In this document: in pieces, positions 48,229 to 59,900 of the stretch
Numbering within the stretch: position 1 is the first letter of the stretch
Layout of the letters: each line of letters starts with the position of its first letter
Assembly (NCBI GenBank): GCA_907165275.2
Contig: OU015659.1
Location: 3,328,501 to 3,392,500 of the forward strand
Direction: 5' to 3'
Source of the DNA: Zygaena filipendulae
Lineage: Eukaryota > Arthropoda > Insecta > Lepidoptera > Zygaenidae
Length of the DNA stretch: 64,000 nucleotides
Notes under the pieces: generated by a model
Seen by the model: the letters and a program-made list of their open reading frames with translations, nothing else
Told to the model about the DNA's origin: nothing
The model's database searches: none
Made by a program: the position numbers and the translations under genes

Positions 48229-49787
48229 TATATTATAAATCCCCTCGACACCATCAGGGATCGATGATTTATAGTTTATATACAAAACAACCTATCCTAT
48301 AAAACTACATTTTACTTCCTATAGCTTTTTCATCACCAAACAAGCTAAAACTCCTTGGAAATTGGAAATAAGTTATTTAGTGGCAATACTAGTAGTTTAC
48401 ATGTGTGCATAGGAAGAATATCACTTTCTCTTACGCTATACGCGAATGCCTCGTCTAGTTCATTCTCCGTCTACGATAATCAAACAACGGACCACTCTAT
48501 ATTTTTTATAGACTTACAGTACACTACAGTTCACTACACTAAACCTGGTCACTTAGTTTACACCTTATAATTATTATTATTTCCACGAGCTATGTGCCCT
48601 ATATAGATTGTACAGATTATAAAGGTTACGAAAAGAAAGGAACCACAACTGTATTAACTGGCAAACGGGAAGCGACTGGCGAGCGGTTAGCTGCACCTGA
48701 TTTACGTCCTTTCCTACACCTATCCTATAGTAGGGACTAGTGTGGCGATGATGTCACTACAATCTGTTTATTGAAATAAGTAAAAAGTAATGAGAACATT
48801 TCTATTGGGACCACATCATGAATTGATTACAAGGTAGTATACCCGACATTTTTTATTAGGTTAGGTTCTTACTGATGACCTGCGAGCGTAGCGAGCGTGC
48901 CAAGGTAGCGGCCGGCGATGCGCTAAAAACAAAATAAGGTGACATTTATTTGATTAATTCTTAGATTTGACCACGACGTTTCGATATATTATACAAAAAA
49001 AAAGAATATAACAAGTTGTAACAATTCATTAAAGTGATAAATAATAATTACGTTACTAAATATTAAACTTGGACTTGTTATTTGAATTTCCGTCAGATTT
49101 TGAGACAGTAACTACTAACTACCTACTACCTGCATTGTGTTGAATACTATTAAACGGAGCACGAAGTCGGCTAGGCCATGAAATCCGGTGTCGCCAATTC
49201 TGGTGCTGTACATTCCGGTGTCGTACAATCTCGTGTCGTGCATTCCGGTTTCGCCTTTTCCGGTGCTGTGCAATGACTCTCAGGTTGCACAAAATCGAAT
49301 TTTGTGCACAAGTGCATTATCGTATCTACTCATAAATGCATCTATATTAAGGCAAAGAAAATGAGCCATACATCCAAACAAAACAAGAAGTTCATAGATA
49401 GAATTTGTTATTTTATAATATTTACTTTAATTTATTTGCCTTATGTGTTTTTTAAGACATAAATACTCGGGCTGCTAAAAGTCTCGGATAAAAATGGTTC
49501 GTTGCGTGCACTAGTTGTAAAATCTACTATTTCCAATCATCGTATCTGTCAGTTGTCAGTTGTCACCAAACCCAAACCAAACTTCACCAAAGATTTATCC
49601 ACAGTCCTGCCACTCCTGTCACCTATCGCTGTCACATTTATTTACGACTTTTTGTCTTCGTTTTCCTCATATTCTTCTGAGGTTATTTCAGTCACTTTAG
49701 TGATGCGACTCGACTCGACGTCACTCGAGTTGTACTCGAGTTTTCGAGTCACTCGAGCTAACTTTACTTAGTTAAGACTAGCTGTGC

Positions 49788-50041
49788 CCCGTGGGTTCAC
49801 CTGCATTAATTTCAGAGATCCCGCAAAAATTCCGGGATAAAAATAGCCTAAGTTACTTCTTATAATATTAGCTATCTACCAGTGAAAGTCCCGTTAAAAT
49901 CGGTCCAGCCGTTTTAGAAAAAAAATATTTTTTTTTTATTTTTGGTGTAAGTACCGTATATACTTTCATAATATGCATTTTGTGAAAAGCTGTTAGTTTT
50001 GAATTACAAATAGACACTTTAATTTTATTTATGTGTATAGA
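49788..50041 (-). mobile_element. Helitron-like element, third subfamily
   Basis: CTAGCTGTGCCCCGTGGGTT start; ATGTGTATAGA end before T. Faces the copy at 50094, giving a long inverted pair. Confidence 0.65.
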
Positions 50042-50093
50042 TTAAGTTTTTTTTCTATTAAATTAGTAATAAGTATTAGTCTTTTGTTTATAT

Positions 50094-50318
50094 CTTACAA
50101 CTATAAATAAAATTGAAGTGTCTGTTTGTAATTTAAAATAAACAGCTTTTTACTAAATGCATACGAAATTATATACGATACTAACATCAAAAATAAATTT
50201 ATATTTTTTTTTCTATGTCTGTCTGTCTGTTTGTTCCGGTTAATCTCTGAAGCGACTGGACTGATTTTAACGGCATTTTCACTAGCAGGTAGCTGATGTT
50301 ATAAGGAGTAACTTAGGC
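50094..50318 (+). mobile_element. Helitron-like element, third subfamily, 3' end lost
   Basis: CAACTATAAATAAAATTGAAG to GGAGTAACTTAGG. It stops where CGCGTCGACTCG-rich sequence begins. Confidence 0.55.
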
Positions 50319-50918
50319 CCTTCGTCCACGCGTCGACTCGCTCGCGACTCGAGTATGATACGTCATACGGGTATCATACGCGTCGCTTGGAAGTCTCTGC
50401 CATACATTTTCGGCAACCTTCGTACACGCGTCGACGCGACGCGCTCTCGAGCTCGACGCGACGCGTCGGATACCAGTTGACTTTTATTTGATTACATAGA
50501 AAGTTTGAAATTGTAAAGTCCCCAACGTAGACTAGTGACGTAGTGACATCTAGCGTAGCGCTTACCGAATCTACTCGGCACACCGAGTTGACTCGGTAAC
50601 TCGAGTCAAATTTATTTTCACTCGAATACGAATTTGACAAATTCACTCGAGTCACTCGAGTAAAAAACGACTCGATTCGCATCACTCTGAGCAGGTAACT
50701 GGTTTTCAAGAGAGTCATGTTTTAACTTGGGGAATAATCTAACATTGTCATTGGCGTTTCGCCAAGTAGATGAAGAGATTTTTTGTCATTGGCAAATTAT
50801 TATTATAGACGCCATTATTAAAGAAAAAGAAGAAGACGAAGTTCAAACTTGTGTCAAACTAAAAAAAAAAGTCAAAACTGTCAAACCAAAAAAAGGTAAA
50901 CATGATGTCGGCGTTTGG

Positions 50919-50924
50919 CACGTG
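50919..50924 (+). promoter_or_regulatory. E-box CACGTG upstream of UTP20
   Basis: A perfect CACGTG hexamer lies 67 bases before the UTP20 start codon. Myc/Max binds this sequence close to the starts of ribosome-biogenesis genes in insects. The transcription start is not visible from sequence alone, and the link to Myc is inference. Confidence 0.4.
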
Positions 50925-50990
50925 TTTTTAAACCGTGAGAAATTCTCTATTTTGTTCTCATACAGATTTTTTTTTTGTACCAGAATAAAA

Positions 50991-53900
50991 ATGAAGGGTA
51001 AACCTGTGAAACACAAGACCACCAACACTTTTCGGGTAAGTTAGTGATGTATATAGAAGTATTTGATAAACAATTTTTTTTTAGGTTTTATGTAACTTAA
51101 AAAAAATTAATTAATAAAAATTTGTACGTGAAACTATCTAATTCATTACATTATTTTCAATGAGGTAATAAATCCTCGTTCTTCCTGTTTGTAATTTGTA
51201 TTGGTTAATTAGATATCTGTGACATTTAACATGCAAAACAGTTGAATGAACACAGATAGAATAATAAATTGTAGATCAATACATATTATACAACTAGACA
51301 TATTAGACAACTATCCAAGTAAGTTCCCAGCGAGTGCACGGAACCGCTTACAATATTCAATAACGACAATGTTTTGATTTACATCCTAAAATTGTAACAT
51401 ATGATTGATAACCATGCACACTGAAAATTTAAAGAATTTTAGATTGACATTTGTGTCTCTCATCTATAAATGTTTGGCATTACGTATTACAGTTTGTGCC
51501 ATTTGCGGAGCGAATTAACTCCATCGACATCCGACATGCTGCCCTGTATCACATTGAACATGCGAACACAGAACGACTGGAAGAAAATGAATCATATTTC
51601 CATTATACTCTAAACAAATGGTATGCCCTGAACCTGACAGAAAATTTCAAAAAGTTCCGCAAAGAAGTATTTGGAATAAAAAATGTGGCACAGCTGCTTC
51701 ACAATAAGGATAAAGTTATAGATATATTAGAAAAATATTTAAATTTAGATGATCAGTTATGTCTCCAGCCACTTTTAGAGTAAGTATGATTGTTTTAATT
51801 TGTGAAATATAGTCAGCATCCAGAATATGTAAACACATTAATTACAGTTGTTTACAATTACAATAAAATGCTAAGACTTGTAAGTGCTAACTGCATTATT
51901 AATTTATTTTTATATTTAAAGGTATAAATTAAAAGTTACTTTAGCACTAGCATAGTACGACTAGATTATGTATGTAGAGTGTCTATTTTTAATTCCAAAT
52001 TAACAGCTTTTCACTAAATGCATATGAAAGTAGGTATAAACGGTAGGTACTTATATAAAAAACATTTTTTTTTTTAATTTTTGTCTATCTGTTTGTTCCG
52101 GCTAACCTCTGAAATGGCTGGACCGATTTTAACGGGATTTTCACTGGCATATAGCTGTTATAAGGAGTAACTTAGGCTACTTTTGTTACAGAAAAAAATT
52201 GTTCCTGAGGGAATTCCGAAACTCTCGCAGCTTTAACTGAAGGACACAGCTAGTCTTATACATGCAATATAATATTTATAATGTGCTATCTCTATCTATA
52301 TTCTATAGGTATCTCTTTATGTTTGTGCTCTGAGAATGTTAGGTTTAGCTATTAATTTATGACACTTCCATATTCCTTCATTTAAAAATCTAATATTTTT
52401 TGTTTACCTGTTTTAGAGTGTTAGTTGCCCTAGCCAAGGACTTGAGAGACGATTTCTATCAGCATTTCCCAAAATTCCTGGATATACTCATAAAATTTTT
52501 AAGCACAAAAGATGCAGAAAAGCTAGAATGGACATTACTCTGCTTGGCTTTTCTATTCAAAATTTTAAAACAGAATATGAAAAAAGACATAGCAGCAGTT
52601 CTTAAGAGGATAATTCCTTTGCTAAGTGAATCACAGCCTCAATACATAAACAATTTTGCAGCAGAAAGTTTCGCATTTGTAACCAGAGACATAAGGGATA
52701 AAAAAACATTCATCCAACTTATACTGAACTATTTACAAAAAAATGAAAATGTAAGTTCCGATAGTGCAATTTTATAATTTTTATAATAAAATCTTGGTTT
52801 GTCGATTTTATCATTACAATTCCAATTTTGGTTTACAGGCTGTTTGTGGCTGCGGTCATTTAATATTCGAAATGATGAAAGGAGTAAGTAGGAGGTTTCA
52901 CAGTTGTGTGGAAGAGTTCCTCCCTCTTCTGTTACAACATTTAAAAGAAAATAAAAATCATCAAGAAATACTGTTTAGAGTCCTAACACAAACAATTGAA
53001 GACTGCTTAGAAGAGATATCAAGCAAGCAGTTTGAAGTTTTCTGGTCAGGAGTCTTGAAGTATGTAGAAGAGATCCTTAATGATGATAATGAGAATAAAG
53101 GTCTTGAATACATTCTTAGATTAGCTGGTCAAGTAATACAATACCAGGAGGGCAAGTACCTAACAAGTCCACCTGAATTTGTCCTAATGTTAGTAAGAGT
53201 CATCGGTGCCCAGTCTTTGGAAAGTGTACTAGATGTTTGCTCAAAAATAGCTGCATTGCTACTATTGTCTAACAAAATTCATCTGTCCCAGCAACATGCT
53301 GGTGTCCTTGTACGAGTAATATTGCCATTGCCATATCCAGATATACTCGTCAACTTTGTATCGTCTATAATAGATTATTCACAATTCAATATGCAAATAT
53401 TACAGCCGTACTTGAATTATGTTGTGCTTTCAAATTTTGATAATGAGGCAATGAGCACGCTTGCAAAGATATGCTTAAAGAAATCGCCATTGTCCAAAAA
53501 TGGGATCGAATTATTTAAGTGGACTAAATATCCTCTAGACTTCAAAACAAATCTAATTTCATTGATGGAGTATTTTAATCGAGTACTTGGTGAAAACATT
53601 GACGACGCATTAGAAAGTCCACTGAAACTAATGAATTTGCTATTTTGTTTGCCACATATTGTGAATATTGATGTTGAACTTTGTATCACTGCATTAAGTG
53701 AACTAATATCTAAACTATTGAAAATACTGTCGCGTTATAATATTGAACATAAAACAAATGGTAGGAAATTTAATTGTGACAAAACCGTTATATCAACCTG
53801 TGCTAGAAAAGTTTTATTCATACTAGCTAATGCTATAGAATGTGCGATACATATATCATGCTGCAAGAGATTGAATCTGATATGTAATATCGACGATTTA

Positions 53901-56900
53901 CTGTCATTTGTGTTACCTTGTGCAATGGACCCTAATTATATGGTCTCCCTACATTTGCTGGATTTATACTTAACAGCGTATGAACAAGAAAATGGATTGA
54001 AGTATCCTCATCTGTTATTAATTGATTCATATTTGAGAAGCAATGTTGGATCACCTTTTCATATTGTAAGTATATCAGAATTAAAGCTTGCACTTACACT
54101 TATTAAGCTGTTGCATTTCAAAAAAGTTTCATTATGTTTTGAATTTTTTACAAATCATAGATTTGCTCAGAGCATATAAATACTTTAATTGATTTTATAT
54201 TTAACATCTTTTCCAGGTTCGACTTTTAACAACACACATTTACCAACTATTTGAAAATATAAAAGAGTTAAAAAAGTCAGTTGTAGTAGGAGGTGTCGAA
54301 GAAAAACTTTCAATATTCAGCATATGCTACGAAGTTGAGTCAACTTCGCCTTCCATTCAAGATTATAGGCAGCAGTTGAATTTGTTGCGAAAAATGGGAG
54401 TCAACACAATACAGTATACTCTGGTCAAAGACACTGAGTTCCATCTATATCCTTTAAATTACATGCTGGGAGTTCTGTATGTGAATTTCAAACTACTGTG
54501 GGAACCCGTTTCCGAGTTTATCGTTGGCTACGCGAACTCGATGCCGGCCGAAACTTTCTGGCCCTTATTCTATAAGGTTTTAGAAACATCATTTGCCAAT
54601 GCAAAGAGAAACATAAAACTTTTTCAGTTTAATGAAGAATTCAATATTGACAACGGCAGTTTAGATAGTTTGTATGTAGAGTACTGTAATATAACTGAAA
54701 GGATCGATTTTTACAATTATAGAATTTTACTTCTAAAAATAATGACTAATAGTGTATCAGTGTGTGAAGCTAAAAATCGAGATGTTGTTGTTTTGTTTTT
54801 AAATTTTATCGATGAAGAATACAGGCGGAACGATAGCACGAACGCTCTTAAAATTGATGTGGAAACTCATGATAAAACTACTGAAATGGTAGTCGAGGAA
54901 GTAAACCCTGACGAGAATATTGAAAATGAAGAGGATAGTATAGTCGAATTGAGTGAAACGCCAAATGAAACTGCAAATGGAAAGATAATATTCAAAACTC
55001 TCATCCATGTAATGCAAGTTTTATCGCAATTTAAAAATCCACGAGCATTGCACAAAGAGCCAATATTCTGGGAACTGTACATGGAATTTCTAAAGCATAA
55101 AAATTGTGGGCTACAGAAGTATGCATTAGATTGTGTCTTGAACTATAAGAACAAGAGTGTTGTTCCATACAAAAGCAACTTGTGCAACTTGGTCGATGAC
55201 AATAAATTCAAAGATGAATTAACACTATTCAAAATATCTGAAGACTCGCAAAGCATACGCACCGAAGATAGAGAACATGTTGTGCCTATTATATTGAGAA
55301 TACTCTATGGAAAAATGACTTCAAAATTAGGAGCAGATAAGAAAGGAGGTGGACAAACGCAGAGGTCACTTATAATGAGGAACTTAGCTGGCTGCAGTGA
55401 AGATGAACTGAAAATTTTCATTGAAATGGCATTCTCTCATTTTAAACAATATTTTTCAATGGAACCTAAAGAAATTTATGATAATATACTATCAAATTTA
55501 GATTTGAAATCTGTTGTAAGTCCGGGAAAACTACACAGCATAATAAATTTGTTTAATGTTGTACATCAATACTTCGGTGGTTACATGAAAGATGGTTTAC
55601 TACAAGCGCTTTTCAAGGTCTTTTATGCAGTCAGTTCTTCGATAGGCGGTGTATTGGCTCAGGGAGAGAAAGTTCACGTTGGATATGTTAAAGTTATGAA
55701 GAATCTTAGAACATTAGCATTGGTCACATTGAGAAAACTATTTGAACAGTTTGAGAAGTACCCATGGAGCAAAGAGGAATTGTTTGTTATATTTGAGACA
55801 TTAGTTTGGCCACTGATTCCGAGGTTACAAATTGAAGGCATTCATAGTCCAACAGCTCTATTGAGATTGATTAACACTTGGTGTCAAAATCCACGATACT
55901 ACATTTTATTAGTGACGTGTTCTGAAAAAGATGCGTCAATAAGTCCCATTCCAGCCATGTTCGAGCTTCTTTCGGCTCCTAGGTGTCACAACGCCGTGGT
56001 TAATATGATACTAGATATGATCGAGAAACTACTTACTTTAACCGAAGGTGAAGACAGCAAGGAAGTGCCTAGTATTGAATCGTTTAATACAATCGCAGTC
56101 GATGATAAGCAGCAATTCCAAAATATAAATTTTGGCAGTAAAATCTTGATTCCGCACTTATCGAGCATATTGAAGGTAATGAAAACGCGAATTGCGAACT
56201 CCGCTAAGTCGAACACAGTAAATAAAAGAGATCTTTTGATTTTATCGAGAGTAACAGAGTTAGTGACGACGCCTGAAATATGTGATGAACTCTTGAATCT
56301 ACTACTACCTATATTGGTTAGAAAAGTTGGCCTGAATATGACTGAAGAAAACATGGAACACGCTGTTACTACTATTATAAATCTTTTGGGACACAGCACT
56401 AATCCTCAAGTTTATATAAAAAAGATCGCTGTTCTGTTCAATAAAGTTTCTCCCATTCAAATTAGGAAAATTCTTTTGAAACTCTTGAATTCTATAGCTG
56501 AAAATTCAGCTGAAAATAAAGAAGTATTGACTAGAAACGCGCATATAATAACAGAAATGAACGCCTTCAACCAACGATGGATAGAACAGCCCGATTTCGA
56601 TAAAAGATTGGACGCTTATAAAAAGATTTACGAGCTATCGCAGAGTAATCAAATCGATGTTGATCTTGCGGTCCTTATTGTACACAATTGCTTTTATTTC
56701 ATTCGAACCGAAAAAGATATAGCTTTACGCGATGCCGCTGGGCTGTGTTTGAAGAAAATCCTGCCTAGGTTATTCACCAAGTATTGGTCAACTACAGATG
56801 GACAGTTTCTAGTCCGTGACACAGTCCTGTCATTGATATCAACAGGCATTAGGGATGCGAATAACGAGTACTCTCAACGCGAATGTATAACATTGCTTGG

Positions 56901-59900
56901 CGAGTTGGCGAGAGAATGCCCCGAAACCGATGTGGTACTCTCAGATTTGTCACATTTGTCTAACAAAGAAGATAGAGAAGTAGATTTCTTTGATAACATG
57001 GCGCATTACCAATTGCACAGATGTATGAGAGCTTTATTGAAATTTAGCAAAGTCGCAAAGAAAATGACGAAGTGTCCCTCTCCTAGAACTCTAACAAATT
57101 TCATACTGCCGTTCGCATCGTTGTATATTTGCAATGAGAAATATACAGACAAGAATTCATTGATAGACGCATGTATAGAAGTGATATCGACATGCTGTAG
57201 GTTGTTACCGTGGTATCATTACGAGGTCATACTCAAGCATTACTTGAGCAAACTGCGCCACTCCTCTGACTATCAAAAGCAAATCACTCGTATTCTAATC
57301 GGTATATTAGACGCGTTCCATTACGACTTTTCAAAAGTTAAAGACATTGAATTGCCCAAGCAATTGTTCTCGAATATCGCCGATTACAAAGCTTTTGTGG
57401 TGAAGGCGAATGAAAACAATGAAGGGGTCGTGGAAAATGATGATGAGCAAGAAATAAATGATGTTGAAACGAGTGATGCGAATGAAGATGGGAATCAAGA
57501 TTTAGGAATGGAGTTGGAGGCAGAAGACGAGGTCGCGAATGAAGAAGCAGCCAATGAGTCGACCGATACGCCAGCGTTCGAGAAGGTAACGGTCGTGTCG
57601 CCATCCGTTGCTAAGCGAATCATCAAGTCGCTGTCTGCGGGCTTGCTGCCACAGCTAAACCGGTATGTTTTAAAGAGTATAATATTTGTTCTAATTTTCT
57701 TAGAACTTCCTTGCTTCCTTGCTTTCCAAGTATACTTTCACAGTATTAAGTCCTGCAGTAAATAAAAAAGTGCGTAAACCCCTATACGATTCCTTCAAAA
57801 ACTTGTTCAAGGTGCTTAGGTAAACATACTAGAAGTCCTGACTTGTGGGGCCTGGTTGGTAGGTTTTTCGCTAAGTTCTCGAAAAAGGTGCGCCGCAGAG
57901 GAAAAAAATCCTAAACTAAATGAAAGCTTATAAAATTTTATACAACTTTTAATCCTTATTCCTTCACCGCTATCTCCGTAATATCACGATCTACGAAAGT
58001 CGTACTCCTGGCGCCAGACACGTACTATTCCGATACTAACAAACCACTGCACTTTTATTTATTTCTTTATTAAAGTTTACGACTCGGATTACGTGTACAT
58101 ATAGTACACACACACCCAGTCCTTGTAGTTTTATATCTTTTATTAGATTTAATGATTGATTTTAACATTAGGAGAGATCATGACTTAATCGTGTGGCGCT
58201 GGAGGTGAATTAAGGCCACCAAAACATGGCGGGGAAAGGGTTAAACTTTCCACATCCACAATCGTTTTCGTACAGAAAAGTTCGGCGACACTGCAGTTGT
58301 TTTCATTTGTTTGACGCCCTATGTATGTGTTCTGTGTTCAGAGCGATCTCGAAGCTGACGGAGCACGACCGCTCGCACAAGTTGAACAGGCGCGGCGCGG
58401 GCGCGGGCCTGGAGCGGCAGCAGGAGGACATGCTGCGGGCGCCCGTGGCGCTGGCGCTGGTGCAGCTGCTGCGGCGGCTGCCCGGCGACCTGCTGCGCCA
58501 CCAGCTGCCCGGGTGAGACCAGTTGGCTGTATGAGCTGTTGAGATTAGATTTGTTTACTACATTTGTACAAAAAAAAAATACAAATATACAATATGTATG
58601 TCGTGCACAGAGGGGCTATTATGTAACTTTTGTTTCTATCATTTTTGGTTGCAATCAAAATCATGCCTTTTTTACGATTACAATATGCACGTTTCGACAA
58701 CTACATATGTAGCAATTACCCAAAATAAACATATGTACTTCAAAAGTGCCTAAACATGATTAGTTAATCACAAAATCTTATTGAAACTATCAACAAAAGT
58801 TACATAATTGCCCTGCAGATCATAGCACAAATTAATTAGACTTATGTCTAAAGAATCATAGTATTGATATTTTTTATGAAGTGGCCAATATAAAACTATC
58901 TATATTGGCTCCTTCTGATGCAGTCTGGCCCGATCATTGAATAGAAAAACCATATATTATGGTCTATAATAACTGTTACTTGCTTGGTTTCTTTATGAAA
59001 TCCATTCTTAACTGACATTTCCTATCTGTGAACTATCTACTTTCCAGATTTCAGCTTCATAGGACAAGTATGTAGTTTTTGAGATTTCGTGTTTAGTCAG
59101 TGAACTTTAGCTTTCGTTTTTACATACGGGGATTTACATGGGGTCTAGTATTAACCCTATTTTACATATAGATATTACTATACATTTATTGTAGATATGA
59201 TTTTTTATGGCGGCTGATGCAAGTTTGACCCGTATGGGGGGGCCCTCCATAACTATTATAGTACTCGTAGTTTTTCCACATAAATGTATGGTACATAATT
59301 ACATTTTAGAGCATTTTTAAAAACATTTATTTGTTGGTGTATGTGTATAAATAAAGAGTTTATGATAATAAATCCTCTATCGTTGCAGAATTATGACGAA
59401 GTTGTGTTCGTTTTTGAAGTCTCCTCTGAAACAAGTGAGGATAGTCGCGCGCGATATAGTCAAGAAGATAATGGTGACCGTCGGCCCGACCTACCTGCGA
59501 ATACTGCTCGAACATCTCACTCTGTTGCTGACGAGGGGCTTCCAAGTGCACGTGTTGGTGGCCACCGTGCACACGGTGCTCGACGCGCTCAAGGACAATC
59601 TGAAACCCGACAATCTGAACGAAAACCTTCCCTACATACTGGATGTCTGCATAAACGACCTGTTCGGTGCGCTATCGGAGGAGAAGGAAATCGAAAAACT
59701 CCACCACAACACGCCCGAAGCGAAGCCGAGTAAAAAAACATACGTGACCCTAACGATCGTGTCGCAAAACATCTCCGAGAACTGTCTCATCAATCTCCTC
59801 GTGCCGTTCAAAGAAGTGCTTCAAGAGCACCAATCGAAGAAGATCGTGCTGAAGGTCGAGGAGGCACTGAAGCACATAACCGTCGGATTGGTCGCGAATA

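Larger units (their letters stand above)
45811..49271. mobile_element. candidate THAP-bearing DNA transposon remnant with inverted repeat clusters
   Basis: Two clusters of a short repeat (GTACGACACCGGAATGTACA-like) face each other: 45811-45966 and, inverted, 49179-49271. A block of about 42 bases (45919-45960 versus 49187-49229) is nearly identical when reverse-complemented, and the neighbouring sub-repeats also match in order. Just outside each cluster is a palindrome of CAAAATT type (45776-45795; 49286-49308). The enclosed 3.4 kb holds the + strand THAP exons, a perfect hairpin (46291-46323), a MITE (46820-47392) and a Helitron (48025-48228). No transposase core was recognised and no target duplication was established, so the boundaries are provisional. 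Confidence 0.4.
49699..50686. mobile_element. CTCGAG-rich element with inverted ends
   Basis: AGTGATGCGA at 49699-49708 is matched by TCGCATCACT at 50677-50686. Both ends continue into clusters of ACTCGAGT and GACTCGA repeats. The interior is interrupted by two facing Helitron copies (49788-50041 and 50094-50318), then CG-rich sequence with CGCGTCGACGCG repeats and an inverted pair GTATGATAC/GTATCATAC (about 50353-50380). No target duplication is clear. Confidence 0.5.

Noticed and set aside
50727..50990. frame running into UTP20 from upstream
   Set aside because: The conserved UTP20 start is the ATG at 50991, which is in another frame. The upstream part is 5' UTR or promoter.
57338..57604. 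88-codon - strand frame opposite UTP20
   Set aside because: Shadow of the acidic linker of UTP20.
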